The notes beneath the pieces are model-generated. The model saw nothing but the letters and a program-made list of their open reading frames with translations, had not been told where the DNA came from and did no database searches. The translations under genes were made by a program, and so were the position numbers. DNA of 54,569 nucleotides from Promethearchaeota archaeon (GTDB lineage Archaea; Asgardarchaeota; Lokiarchaeia; Sigyniarchaeales; Promethearchaeaceae), in NCBI GenBank assembly GCA_018238965.1, contig JABCSI010000002.1:1-54569 (forward strand), written 5' to 3'. How positions within the stretch are numbered: the first letter of the stretch is position 1; every line of letters begins with the position of its first letter. This document shows positions 7,901-15,855 of the stretch, one piece after another.

Positions 7901-9975
7901 ACTGTAATTTTTTTTCCTCTTATTCTTTTTGTAGATTTTCTAATAATTTTAGTCTTCTTGAGATAAACTATAACGCCTACCAATATGGTGCTACCTAAAG
8001 ATGCTGATAATGGAAGGATGTTGCTTTTTGGTGCAGATGAAGAAAAATTTGCGGAAGATTGAATGTCCTTTTCGACCGTTATACAATTCTTGATGTAACA
8101 ATTATCTTCATCTCCATCCCAATCACGAATAGAAAGTCTCACAGAGTAAGACCCGTTTTGATTATATATGTGTGAAGGTTCTAAAACTGAGGAATTAGTT
8201 CCGTCTCCAAAATCCCAGAATATGAGAACAGGATCATTACCTAAATCTCCTAAGAATTGAAATTTCACAACATCTCCTTCAATGATTTTTGAATCATTAG
8301 CAGAAAATATCGCTGATGGTTTTAAATCGTAGTAAATCAATATATATGATGATTGAAATACTGTATCTGATTTACCTTGGTTATCAGTGATATTCAAACT
8401 AATTGAGAAACTCCCTTCTAACCAAAAAATATGCCTGGGATTTTTTTCTGTTGAATTATTGCCATCTCCAAAATCCCAATTGAAAAACAGATCAATTTCA
8501 TTTTCCGAAATTCCTGTGAAAAAAAATTGAATTGGATCTCCGACAGATCCGATTTGGGGTGTAGCATAAAAGTCTGCAAATATTGGACATGAAATATTGG
8601 CAGTATTTGAAGATGTTGGTGAAAATTCTTCATTTCCGGTGAATTCGAGATGAAATTGATAATATTCAACAATGACGAAATCAGATAATTCTTGGATGTC
8701 CCTCCACAATGCTTCCAATAATAAAGTCGAATTTGTCTCGAATTTCGTTAAATTATAATCAATTTTCAACCACTGACCACCCAAATTGATTTTTAACAGT
8801 AAATTTTCTGGATTCAGTGCCGAGACATTTGTTACATTAACTAAAAAAATTAAAGAGTTGAAATTTTTAAAAACTGGCTTATTTAACACAACGTTGAATG
8901 AATTGTGAATAATATTTAATGAAAAATTTCCAATATCCATTCTATAATTCTCAATCTCTCCCCATAATTCAATTGAATAATTTCCTATTGATTTGGGATT
9001 TTCAACTCTTATTTGGTAGTCATTGCTTGATGGTTCTATCGAAATTATGTTCAAGTTAGAATGAAATTCCCAAAATATATTTGGGATAAGAATAGTTCGA
9101 TTTTTCGTATTCTTTAATTGAAATCTGAATTCCAGTTCAGAATCTAGCATATTTACACTCCATATGCTTGCGTTAAGAAATTCTATTTTCAATTCGGATT
9201 CTTCAATCGTTAAAAAATATATCATTTTCTTTGAATAAAATTTATGGGTTTCTCTTAAATCAAACTTAAGAATATAAATTCCAACAGCCATCTCCTCAAA
9301 TTCAGACAAATTTATTATAAAATCACCTGTCTCATTCAAATTTAGTAGATTTGAAGTATATAACACCTCTTGTGAACTAATTGAGTAGTTAATCACATTA
9401 TCATCATAATATATACCTGGTTTCTCGAGAGCCACCACTCTATTTGGAAGCTGGGTAGTAATTTCAAATTCAATGGGGAATTGAGTGAAATTGGAATATA
9501 ATGTTGGCATATACTTGGTGATTTGAATTATTTTTTCATACTTTTCAACATGAGAATTACTTGGTTCATTTTGAATATAAGTGAATATAACAAAGAGTAT
9601 CCAAACATTTAACGACTTAAAAGATTCTAAAAGATTTAAATTTGTAATATCGACTGCTATTTCAAAGAATTGATCTCCATTATCATCAGGTAAGTCAATT
9701 ACCAGGATCGAATTTGCAATGATCGAAGAAATCGCCAATAAGTCAGGATTTTCATCAATTAAAATTATTTTAACCCCAATATCATCATTGTCTGAAGAAT
9801 ATATATTCCAAGAAGCATTTAGATAAATTATTTCATCTACAAAATAGATATTCTTATCTGATTGAATTTGGGGGGTAGGTTCATTAATAAGAAACGCTTG
9901 CGAGGGCTTGAAGGAAAGCGTTAAAAATATCAATACAAATAAAATCATCCATATCTTATATCCCTTTTTCATCAA
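7897..9975 (-). CDS. Secreted, membrane-anchored PKD-domain protein
   Basis: Surface protein of 692 residues, first gene of the pilus operon. An N-terminal signal peptide (residues 6-28, hydrophobic, ending near SQA) is followed by several beta-sandwich-like repeats with many Asn-x-Ser/Thr sites. Two PKD domains carry the signature WDFGDG at about residues 501 and 588. A transmembrane helix at about 657-673 and a basic tail (KKTKIIRKSTKRIRGKK) anchor it in the membrane with the C-terminus inside. PKD domains commonly mediate adhesion, so a tip adhesin or cell-wall partner of the pilus is inferred from the operon. Confidence 0.85.
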   Translation of the reverse strand: MMKKGYKIWMILFVLIFLTLSFKPSQAFLINEPTPQIQSDKNIYFVDEIIYLNASWNIYSSDNDDIGVKIILIDENPDLLAISSIIANSILVIDLPDDNGDQFFEIAVDITNLNLLESFKSLNVWILFVIFTYIQNEPSNSHVEKYEKIIQITKYMPTLYSNFTQFPIEFEITTQLPNRVVALEKPGIYYDDNVINYSISSQEVLYTSNLLNLNETGDFIINLSEFEEMAVGIYILKFDLRETHKFYSKKMIYFLTIEESELKIEFLNASIWSVNMLDSELEFRFQLKNTKNRTILIPNIFWEFHSNLNIISIEPSSNDYQIRVENPKSIGNYSIELWGEIENYRMDIGNFSLNIIHNSFNVVLNKPVFKNFNSLIFLVNVTNVSALNPENLLLKINLGGQWLKIDYNLTKFETNSTLLLEALWRDIQELSDFVIVEYYQFHLEFTGNEEFSPTSSNTANISCPIFADFYATPQIGSVGDPIQFFFTGISENEIDLFFNWDFGDGNNSTEKNPRHIFWLEGSFSISLNITDNQGKSDTVFQSSYILIYYDLKPSAIFSANDSKIIEGDVVKFQFLGDLGNDPVLIFWDFGDGTNSSVLEPSHIYNQNGSYSVRLSIRDWDGDEDNCYIKNCITVEKDIQSSANFSSSAPKSNILPLSASLGSTILVGVIVYLKKTKIIRKSTKRIRGKKITV

Positions 9976-10062
9976 TAGATAGAACCATTTAGAGGAATTT
10001 AAAGTCCGACATTAATTCTTTTCCCTTCAATTTGATTAAAATTGATTGTGATCGAATCATAA

Positions 10063-10072
10063 ACTTAAAATT
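10063..10072 (+). promoter_or_regulatory. TATA box upstream of rps17e
   Basis: The sequence ACTTAAAATT lies about 35 bp upstream of the eS17 start, in the gap between divergent transcription units. With the usual 25-bp TATA-to-start distance, the transcript would begin about 10 bases before the ATG. Confidence 0.4.
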
Positions 10073-10104
10073 ATTCGTTAAATTGAATTGAATAGGTATC
10101 TATT

Positions 10105-10305
10105 ATGGGAAAAGTTCGTCCAGTATTTATAAAAAAAGTCTCGAAAGAACTTATAGAGAAATATCCAGAAGTGTTTTCGATAGATTTCGAAGAAAATAAG
10201 AAGCTCCTTGCCAAATACACTGTTATTCAATCGAAGCTAGTCCGGAATCGTGTTGCAGGTTATTTAACTCATTTAATAAAGAATAAAGTTGATAAGTTAG
10301 AGTAA
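10105..10305 (+). CDS. rps17e: 30S ribosomal protein S17e (eS17)
   Basis: Archaeal/eukaryotic-specific small-subunit protein. The 66 residues match the archaeal eS17 pattern: a MGKVRPVFIKK start, the central KYPEVFSIDFEENKKLL block and the VRNRVAGYLTHLI helix. Archaeal eS17 is naturally about 60-70 residues, about half the eukaryotic length, so this is complete. It is followed 19 bp later by the ZNRD2-like gene and then tRNA-Glu, probably one transcript. Confidence 0.96.
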   Translation: MGKVRPVFIKKVSKELIEKYPEVFSIDFEENKKLLAKYTVIQSKLVRNRVAGYLTHLIKNKVDKLE

Positions 10306-10324
10306 TCAACTAGAAAAGATAAAA

Positions 10325-10744
10325 ATGTCTGAAAAATCCGTAAAAAAGATGGCAAGTTATCTCCGAAATGGAGCATCCATGCTGGATAAGTATTGCCCAA
10401 AATGTGATGGTATTCTTTTTCGATTAAAAAACGGAGTAATTTTTTGTCCAAATTGTAATCAAGAAGTGAAAATCGCATCTACTGAGGAAGAATTGGCATT
10501 AATTTTATCTGAAAATCGAAAAATTGAACAGAGATATAGCACTCCTTTTGATAGTAGTTCGATTGAAATCAATTCTGTAAAAAATTATAGTGAAATTAAT
10601 AACCAAATTTCGCAATTAATAAACAAGCTTTTAACAATGTTGGAAAACACAAGCGATATGCTATTAATCGAGAAAATATTAATTAATATTGAAAGAAGTT
10701 TAGATATTGTGATTAAATTACGTGAAATTCAAAAAGCTATTTAA
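10325..10744 (+). CDS. ZNRD2/SSSCA1-family (UPF0148) zinc-ribbon protein
   Basis: A 139-residue protein of the family related to human ZNRD2 (Sjogren syndrome/scleroderma autoantigen 1). The N-terminus has the family block MASYLRNGASMLDKYCPKC, and a zinc ribbon is formed by C24/C27 and C41/C44. The C-terminal half is a long coiled-coil-like helix (about 85-139). The biochemical function in archaea is not established. It sits between eS17 and tRNA-Glu, suggesting a link to translation by context only. Confidence 0.8.
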   Translation: MSEKSVKKMASYLRNGASMLDKYCPKCDGILFRLKNGVIFCPNCNQEVKIASTEEELALILSENRKIEQRYSTPFDSSSIEINSVKNYSEINNQISQLINKLLTMLENTSDMLLIEKILINIERSLDIVIKLREIQKAI

Positions 10745-10771
10745 ATCGGCGGTATTAAAAAAAGCAGCAAG

Positions 10772-10844
10772 GCTTCCATAGTGTAGTGGTCAAGCATTTG
10801 AGGCCCTCACCCTCAGGACTCGGGTTCGAATCCCGGTGGAAGCA
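10772..10844 (+). tRNA. tRNA-Glu (anticodon CTC)
   Basis: A full cloverleaf can be read: acceptor 5' strand GCTTCCA (10772-10778) pairs with TGGAAGC (10837-10843), and the discriminator is A10844. The anticodon stem is TGAGG/CCTCA with loop CCCTCAC, giving anticodon CTC, which decodes GAG. The T arm has GGGTTCGAATCCC. No intron is seen and CCA is not encoded. It lies 27 bp after the ZNRD2-like gene and is probably co-transcribed with it. Confidence 0.95.
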
Positions 10845-10899
10845 CTTATTTTATTTCAATTACCTATAATATTTACATTTTAGAAAGGATGAAACGCAA

Positions 10900-12186
10900 A
10901 TGGTTCCTCCAAGGGAGAAATTTACCCCGTATTTTATCAAAACCTATGGTTGTACCTATAATTTAGGAGATTCCTTGAAAATCGAAGCTCTTTTAAAAAA
11001 TATGAATTTTATCAAAACTCAGATTATCGACCAGGCAGAAATTCTAATCATAAATACATGCGCAGTGAAGCATGCAACTGAAGTGAAGATTTTGCATTAT
11101 CTCTCTCAATTGAAAACATCATTTCCAACGAAAAAAATTATTGTTACTGGGTGTCTCCCCCAAATTGGAAAAAAAAGTTTGCAAAGAATTGAAAATATTT
11201 TGTCTGTTCACGATTTGGTGGTAAAACCTAACGAAATCCATCAAATTCCTGAACTCTTAGGATCAAAACTTCTTAGCACTACCATTGAATCCAAATCTTC
11301 TGTAGTCCCCCTAGTAGAAAGAAAAAAACAAGTAGGTATTGTACAATTATCTGAGGGGTGCAATAATTCCTGTAGTTATTGTTGCACAACTATTGCTCGG
11401 GGTAAGTTAATCTCTTTTAATCCAGAAAATATTGTAAATCAGATTAAAAAACAGTATTCCGAAGGAATAAAGCAATTTTACCTTACTAGTCAAGATTTAG
11501 GTAATTACAATTTTCAGGGGGAAAAATTACATGATTTGTTATATAAAATTTCAAACTTGCAAGGAAATTTCCAGATTCGCCTTGGAATGTTAAATCCAGA
11601 TTACTTAATTAAGAATCAAGCGGAATTAATGCCAATCTTAAATGATCAGCGATTTTTTCGATTTATTCACATCCCAATCCAATCAGCAAGTAATGATGTT
11701 TTAAAATCCATGAGGAGAAATTATTTAATTGAAGATGTTGAAGAAATTATTCGAAATTTTATCAAATATGATAAGAAATTCACATTCTCTACTGATATTA
11801 TCGTAGGATATCCTTCAGAAACGCTTGCAGACTTTGAAATGACTTATTCATTCATAAATAATTGGCGACCTTTCGTCTTGAATGTATCAAAATATTCGGT
11901 AAGGGAAAATACTTTAGCAAAAAAAATGAAACAACTCACTTCTCAGGAAATTAAGTTAAGATCAAAAAGAATGCATATATTATATGAAGAATATTCTAAA
12001 AATTTACGATCGAAGTGGATAGGATGGAAAGGAAATGTATTTATTACCGAGAGTAACTCAAAACAAAACTATCCCCTTTCTAGAAATTTGTATTATATAC
12101 CTATAGCTTTGAAGCAAAATTCTTCGTGCCAAGTTAAAAAAACCGAAATTATTGAATTAAAAAATTATTCACTTATTGGTAAATAG
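10900..12186 (+). CDS. tRNA t6A methylthiotransferase (CDKAL1/e-MtaB-like)
   Basis: Radical SAM enzyme that would convert t6A37 to ms2t6A37 in tRNAs reading ANN codons. Three blocks are visible. The UPF0004 N-terminal domain carries the auxiliary 4Fe-4S ligands C18, C54 and C85 (TYGCTYN, NTCAVK, TGCLPQ). The radical SAM domain carries C154, C158 and C161 (GCNNSCSYC). A TRAM-like C-terminus lies from about 365. The 428-residue length is normal for the archaeal/eukaryotic clade. It ends 1 base before the convergent TFB gene. Confidence 0.9.
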   Translation: MVPPREKFTPYFIKTYGCTYNLGDSLKIEALLKNMNFIKTQIIDQAEILIINTCAVKHATEVKILHYLSQLKTSFPTKKIIVTGCLPQIGKKSLQRIENILSVHDLVVKPNEIHQIPELLGSKLLSTTIESKSSVVPLVERKKQVGIVQLSEGCNNSCSYCCTTIARGKLISFNPENIVNQIKKQYSEGIKQFYLTSQDLGNYNFQGEKLHDLLYKISNLQGNFQIRLGMLNPDYLIKNQAELMPILNDQRFFRFIHIPIQSASNDVLKSMRRNYLIEDVEEIIRNFIKYDKKFTFSTDIIVGYPSETLADFEMTYSFINNWRPFVLNVSKYSVRENTLAKKMKQLTSQEIKLRSKRMHILYEEYSKNLRSKWIGWKGNVFITESNSKQNYPLSRNLYYIPIALKQNSSCQVKKTEIIELKNYSLIGK

Positions 12187-12187
12187 T

Positions 12188-13213
12188 TCAAAGGGAAAAA
12201 AAAGGCTTTAAAATTTTCACATAATGATCTCGAATTGAATATTCTGCCACTTTCATTGCTTTTGAAGCAAAATATTGAGTTAGAATGGCTTTTGTGTTAT
12301 TTTCTTTGGCTAACATCTTATCCGCACAATATGCAACTGCTGCTGCTAGTATGAACGGATTTCTCGAACCTCTCACCCTGTTATTCAACTTTTTTAAAAT
12401 AAACTCACTTTTTTTTGTTAATAAAAATCGATATTCTTCCTTGCTCCAAGTAGAACCTTTAATTTTCATTCTTCTAAGAACAGGGTCCGAATTAACAATT
12501 CCATCTATAAATCTTGGAATGAAATCTTCACTTCTATGTGGTTGTTTATTCTTTTTAATGATGTTTTGATATTTCATATTATCTCTAATTATTAATTTTG
12601 GATTAATCCGGTGTCCCAATATTGAAAAAACTTGACAAAGTTCTTTTAAACTTATTGGACACTTATCTTTATATTCTCTGGATGCTTGAAAAATGCAGTA
12701 GCCAATCAAAGAAACATGGTTGGTAATTGAAGGTGCTTTCTTTTTAATTTCATGGTATATATAAGCCGCCCGATTTCTAATTATAGGAGAAAGTGCCATA
12801 TATTCTACGATTTTTCCAAGGATTTTTAAAATTCTGTAATCTGTCTCACGGTTTTTAATTTTTGATGGAAGAGAATAATACTTTTTTAATTTTTTATATA
12901 ATTTCTGATATTTTGCAGAAACCATCTGTTTCTTATAGTCATAAAATCTAAATTTAGAAAAATAATCAATATGACTCCCTAATGTACAAACACTATCAAC
13001 AGTCTTTCCTATTGAGACAAATTGAGTACCAGAATTGATTTGGATTCCATCATTATCATTCATCTGATAACTATTTGATAAACAAAGGGAATTAATAACT
13101 AATCCACATTTTTCACAAACTTGTTCAAAACCATTTGAAATAATTTTCCCAGTACATTCAGGACATTTGTTTAAATAAACTAATTCAGAACCATTTGAAT
13201 TCTGTGCCAACAT
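12188..13213 (-). CDS. tfb: Transcription initiation factor B (TFB), divergent paralogue
   Basis: General transcription factor bridging TBP-DNA and RNA polymerase. The N-terminal zinc ribbon has C17/C20 and C33/C36 (CPEC, CEKCGLVI). Two cyclin-like repeats follow: about 120-215 (IVEYMALSPIIRNRAAYIYHE) and about 225-335 (RGSRNPFILAAAVAYCADKML). The linker/B-reader region is Asn- and Gly-rich and differs from the usual TFB sequence, and the first cyclin fold is weakly conserved, so this looks like a specialised paralogue. Lys-rich composition is in line with its AT-rich neighbourhood. Confidence 0.85.
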   Translation of the reverse strand: MLAQNSNGSELVYLNKCPECTGKIISNGFEQVCEKCGLVINSLCLSNSYQMNDNDGIQINSGTQFVSIGKTVDSVCTLGSHIDYFSKFRFYDYKKQMVSAKYQKLYKKLKKYYSLPSKIKNRETDYRILKILGKIVEYMALSPIIRNRAAYIYHEIKKKAPSITNHVSLIGYCIFQASREYKDKCPISLKELCQVFSILGHRINPKLIIRDNMKYQNIIKKNKQPHRSEDFIPRFIDGIVNSDPVLRRMKIKGSTWSKEEYRFLLTKKSEFILKKLNNRVRGSRNPFILAAAVAYCADKMLAKENNTKAILTQYFASKAMKVAEYSIRDHYVKILKPFFSL

Positions 13214-13418
13214 TGTTTTTCAAATTAGTATGAATTCTACACATTTTTATTGAATTTTTAAGAAATAACCACGTGTTTAAGCAGATACTTTGTTCTCATC
13301 GATTTATAGAAGATCAGGTAATTCAGAGACATGATCGAAAATAGAAAATTGACAAAAATTATAAAGACTGAACCAATATTTCTCGGAATTTAAAATATAC
13401 AGAAATTTTCATAATATA

Positions 13419-14573
13419 ATGACCAAAAGACCCTCCATATATGATTATAATATTGAAAATAACATCCTATATTATAAGCAAAACAACAAATATCTCGTAT
13501 ATTTTTGCATGAAAATTGAAAATTCATCTGATATGAACAATATTTATTCATTAAATCTTCAAAAATATAAGAAATCTCAAATATTGCACTGTATTTTCTA
13601 CTTTCCTTTAAAAAATGAAATATTTCTATGGTTATTCACAAAAAAACCAAATTTACAAAATGTAGAAATCGAAATTGAAAAGATTGCACATCAAATTACT
13701 CCAATACCTACCATTTTGAAGCAAAAGGATTTAATAAATGCATTTTTTATTCAAAAACTTTACCAGAATTCCAACATATTAATAGAAGATAATGAAAATG
13801 AAAATTATTTTGAAATCTCTGAAGATACCGGAATTAAAACTTACATTTATCAAATAGTTGTTAAACGTAAAAAGGAGAAGAATTTATTAGAGCCACTATC
13901 CAAAATATCAGAATATTTTCAAACTGCCAAATTTACTACTAGTTTTCAATTGAATTTACACAATCTCGATCTTTTCGAAGCAAATATTATTTTTAATTGT
14001 GATACCATAATTAAGAAAAATATTCTTCAGAGTTACATTGAATCTCTTGGTTTTTCAGAATTTTTTGACATTCAGAAAATGGATCTGAAAAATTTTCGGA
14101 GATATCTGAAAAAAGAACCCCTTTCTAAACCATTTAAAATAAAAACGGATAATTTTCTATTATTATTAAAAAAAAATGGTGCTCAAGACTTCTTCTCTCC
14201 CAAAATTAATAATTTATCCGATTTTCAGACTTTAGAGAAAAATTTTTTGAATAATCTCCACAAAATTGTAAAGATTTCCGATGAAACATTTTCTTATGAT
14301 CAAAATTTATTAATCTATTTTTTACATGAAGATAACATATCCGATCTAATCAAAAATCTTCAACCTTATTATAAGAAATGCCTAAGTTTCGTGATTATAG
14401 TAAACAGCGAGAAATTATTTACCACAATAAAAACTCAGACTTCTATTTCAGAGTTGGAAAAAATAACAATTTATCAATCAAACAAATGTAATCAATTAAG
14501 AAAAAAACTCCAAAAACACCTGCAATTAGAATATGAAATTCAAGAAAATGAAAACCTCTCCCTTATTCAATAA
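13419..14573 (+). CDS. Hypothetical protein (384 aa)
   Basis: Not recognised. A soluble-looking, Lys/Asn/Ile-rich protein without membrane segments, cysteine motifs or nucleotide-binding motifs. Predicted secondary structure alternates strands and helices in the first 230 residues (for example YLVYFCMKIEN, FEANIIFNCD) and is followed by a C-terminal alpha/beta part (YDQNLLIYFLHED, LSFVIIVNSEKLF). It ends 14 bp before the SRP RNA and the TATA-like element of that gene overlaps its stop codon. Base composition matches the rest of the AT-rich first half of the window. Confidence 0.7.
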   Translation: MTKRPSIYDYNIENNILYYKQNNKYLVYFCMKIENSSDMNNIYSLNLQKYKKSQILHCIFYFPLKNEIFLWLFTKKPNLQNVEIEIEKIAHQITPIPTILKQKDLINAFFIQKLYQNSNILIEDNENENYFEISEDTGIKTYIYQIVVKRKKEKNLLEPLSKISEYFQTAKFTTSFQLNLHNLDLFEANIIFNCDTIIKKNILQSYIESLGFSEFFDIQKMDLKNFRRYLKKEPLSKPFKIKTDNFLLLLKKNGAQDFFSPKINNLSDFQTLEKNFLNNLHKIVKISDETFSYDQNLLIYFLHEDNISDLIKNLQPYYKKCLSFVIIVNSEKLFTTIKTQTSISELEKITIYQSNKCNQLRKKLQKHLQLEYEIQENENLSLIQ

Positions 14574-14582
14574 TTATAAATT
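14571..14582 (+). promoter_or_regulatory. TATA-like element before SRP RNA
   Basis: TAATTATAAATT overlaps the stop codon of the preceding gene. It is the best TATA match ahead of the SRP RNA, but the spacing to the proposed 5' end (about 12 bp) is shorter than the usual 25 bp, so the true RNA start may lie near 14600 or an earlier promoter may be used. Confidence 0.35.
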
Positions 14583-14587
14583 TGAAG

Positions 14588-14896
14588 AATCTTTCTTTAA
14601 ATATGATCGTGGGGATCTAGGCAATCCCTTGAAACTCTAAATTGAGTGGAGCCGTGCCTATAACGGACTGAAAAAACTTTGAAAATGATTGAATTTTTTT
14701 CGTAAGATATTCTTACTAACCAATGACGCACTCACTATTTGAGATGGATTACGCTGAAGTGATTTTCGTAGGAAAATTATAATTAGCTTAAAGGACAAAA
14801 TCGGCCAGGCCAGGGATGGAGCAACCGTAAGTTCACTAATTCATGCACAAGTTGATGGGTGTTAAGGTCCAAGGATATCGAGCCAATTGAAAGATT
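14588..14896 (+). ncRNA. ffs: Signal recognition particle RNA (7S RNA)
   Basis: RNA scaffold of the SRP. The decisive element is the helix 8 apex at 14802-14827: CGG, internal loop CCAGG, CCA, tetraloop GGGA, TGG, internal loop AGCAA, CCG. This has the layout of the SRP54 site (CAGG opposite AGCAG below a GNRA tetraloop). The ends pair as AATCTTTC (14588-14595) with GAAAGATT (14889-14896), as in archaeal helix 1. Near the 5' end a GGGAT/ATCCC hairpin (about 14611-14628) and ACTC/GAGT hairpin fit the Alu-domain helices 3 and 4. Length near 309 nt is typical for archaea. Exact ends are uncertain, and no protein frame covers the region. Confidence 0.85.
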
Positions 14897-14915
14897 TCAT
14901 TTGAAAAGTTGATCA

Positions 14916-15278
14916 TCATGAAAAAGCATGGAAGCATATGATGATGAAATTAATCATCATCATGAAAATTAACACAAATTCAATATACGTTCCAAAATTT
15001 AGCAAATAAAAACTTTCTTCTAAAATTTGTGATTTTATTATCGATGAATTTGGACTCAATTTATCAAAAAAAGCAATTTTAGATCTGAAGTTTAATAACT
15101 TAATTTCTACAAAATTGAAGAGCAATTCGCTAATCCAAAATAAAATGGATTTTAGGCTAAAATCCGGTATTGTATGAATTAACACAGAGATAAAAAAAAT
15201 AATTGTGCACATAATAATAATTTCTTTTGTTGTGTTTTTAATATCAAGTAAAATGAGAAATGGGTTAATCTGTGACAT
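14916..15278 (-). CDS. Small membrane protein downstream of MglA-like GTPase
   Basis: Not recognised. The 120-residue product has hydrophobic segments at about 20-38, 44-58 and 97-117, so two or three membrane helices. It begins 2 bp after the GTPase stop codon and is the last gene of the GTPase/roadblock operon. A membrane partner or anchor for the GTPase is a reasonable inference from position only. Confidence 0.6.
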   Translation of the reverse strand: MSQINPFLILLDIKNTTKEIIIMCTIIFFISVLIHTIPDFSLKSILFWISELLFNFVEIKLLNFRSKIAFFDKLSPNSSIIKSQILEESFYLLNFGTYIEFVLIFMMMINFIIICFHAFS

Positions 15279-15280
15279 TT

Positions 15281-15853
15281 TTATTTTACCAAAATTGTGG
15301 GAAATATAAGTTCAAGCATTTTTTTAAAAGAATCTAGAATACCAGCATCGTTTATTGCTACCGTGGGAATAATTTCTATTTTATTATGCTTTTCTAACTC
15401 AAAAGGTGCTATTATATCATCAATTGATATAACATCGGAAAGATCTCTCTTATTTAAGCAAATTGAAATTGGAATTTTTTGAAAATTATCTTCTAAATAA
15501 AACTTCAATTCATTCCAAGAATTTAAGTTATCATAAAAAAATTGCTTCTGAGAATCTATGACAAATATTATACCATCTAACCCAGTAAGCGTAGATGGGC
15601 GTGTAGCTGCATAGAAATCTTGACCAGTGGCGGTATATAAAGAAATTTTGACCATCCAATCTCCTCCTTTTAATTGTAAGGTTCCGAAGTCAAAAAATAA
15701 GGTTCTCCCTGTAGTTGTCTCTATTGAAGTTAGAAGATCTTCCCGATTAAACTTTTTAAACAGGCTTTTTAGACTTGTTGTCTTTCCAGACATAGCACAC
15801 CCGTAATATACAATTTTTATTTGAATTTCTTTATTTTTGTAGTTGATTATCAT
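15281..15853 (-). CDS. MglA-like small GTPase
   Basis: Ras-superfamily GTPase of the MglA type. Counting from the upstream GTG at 15865: G1/P-loop GCAMSGKT (22-29), switch I TTTGRTLFFDF (50-60), G3 region YTATGQDFY (77-85), and G4 NKRD (138-141). The RTLFFDF block and replacement of the usual DxxGQ Asp by a Thr are hallmarks of MglA rather than Rab/Arf proteins. No C-terminal prenylation Cys is present. The ATG at 15853 is chosen because a GGGG element precedes it and because it removes a 10-bp overlap with the upstream gene. It lies in an operon with a roadblock-domain protein, the known regulator type for MglA. Confidence 0.9.
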   Translation of the reverse strand: MIINYKNKEIQIKIVYYGCAMSGKTTSLKSLFKKFNREDLLTSIETTTGRTLFFDFGTLQLKGGDWMVKISLYTATGQDFYAATRPSTLTGLDGIIFVIDSQKQFFYDNLNSWNELKFYLEDNFQKIPISICLNKRDLSDVISIDDIIAPFELEKHNKIEIIPTVAINDAGILDSFKKMLELIFPTILVK

Positions 15854-15855
15854 AA

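Noticed and set aside
14588-14896. RNase P RNA as an alternative for the structured RNA
   Set aside because: The conserved GAGGAAAGTCC and AGA-CCGGCTTA type regions of RNase P are absent, whereas the SRP helix 8 layout is present.
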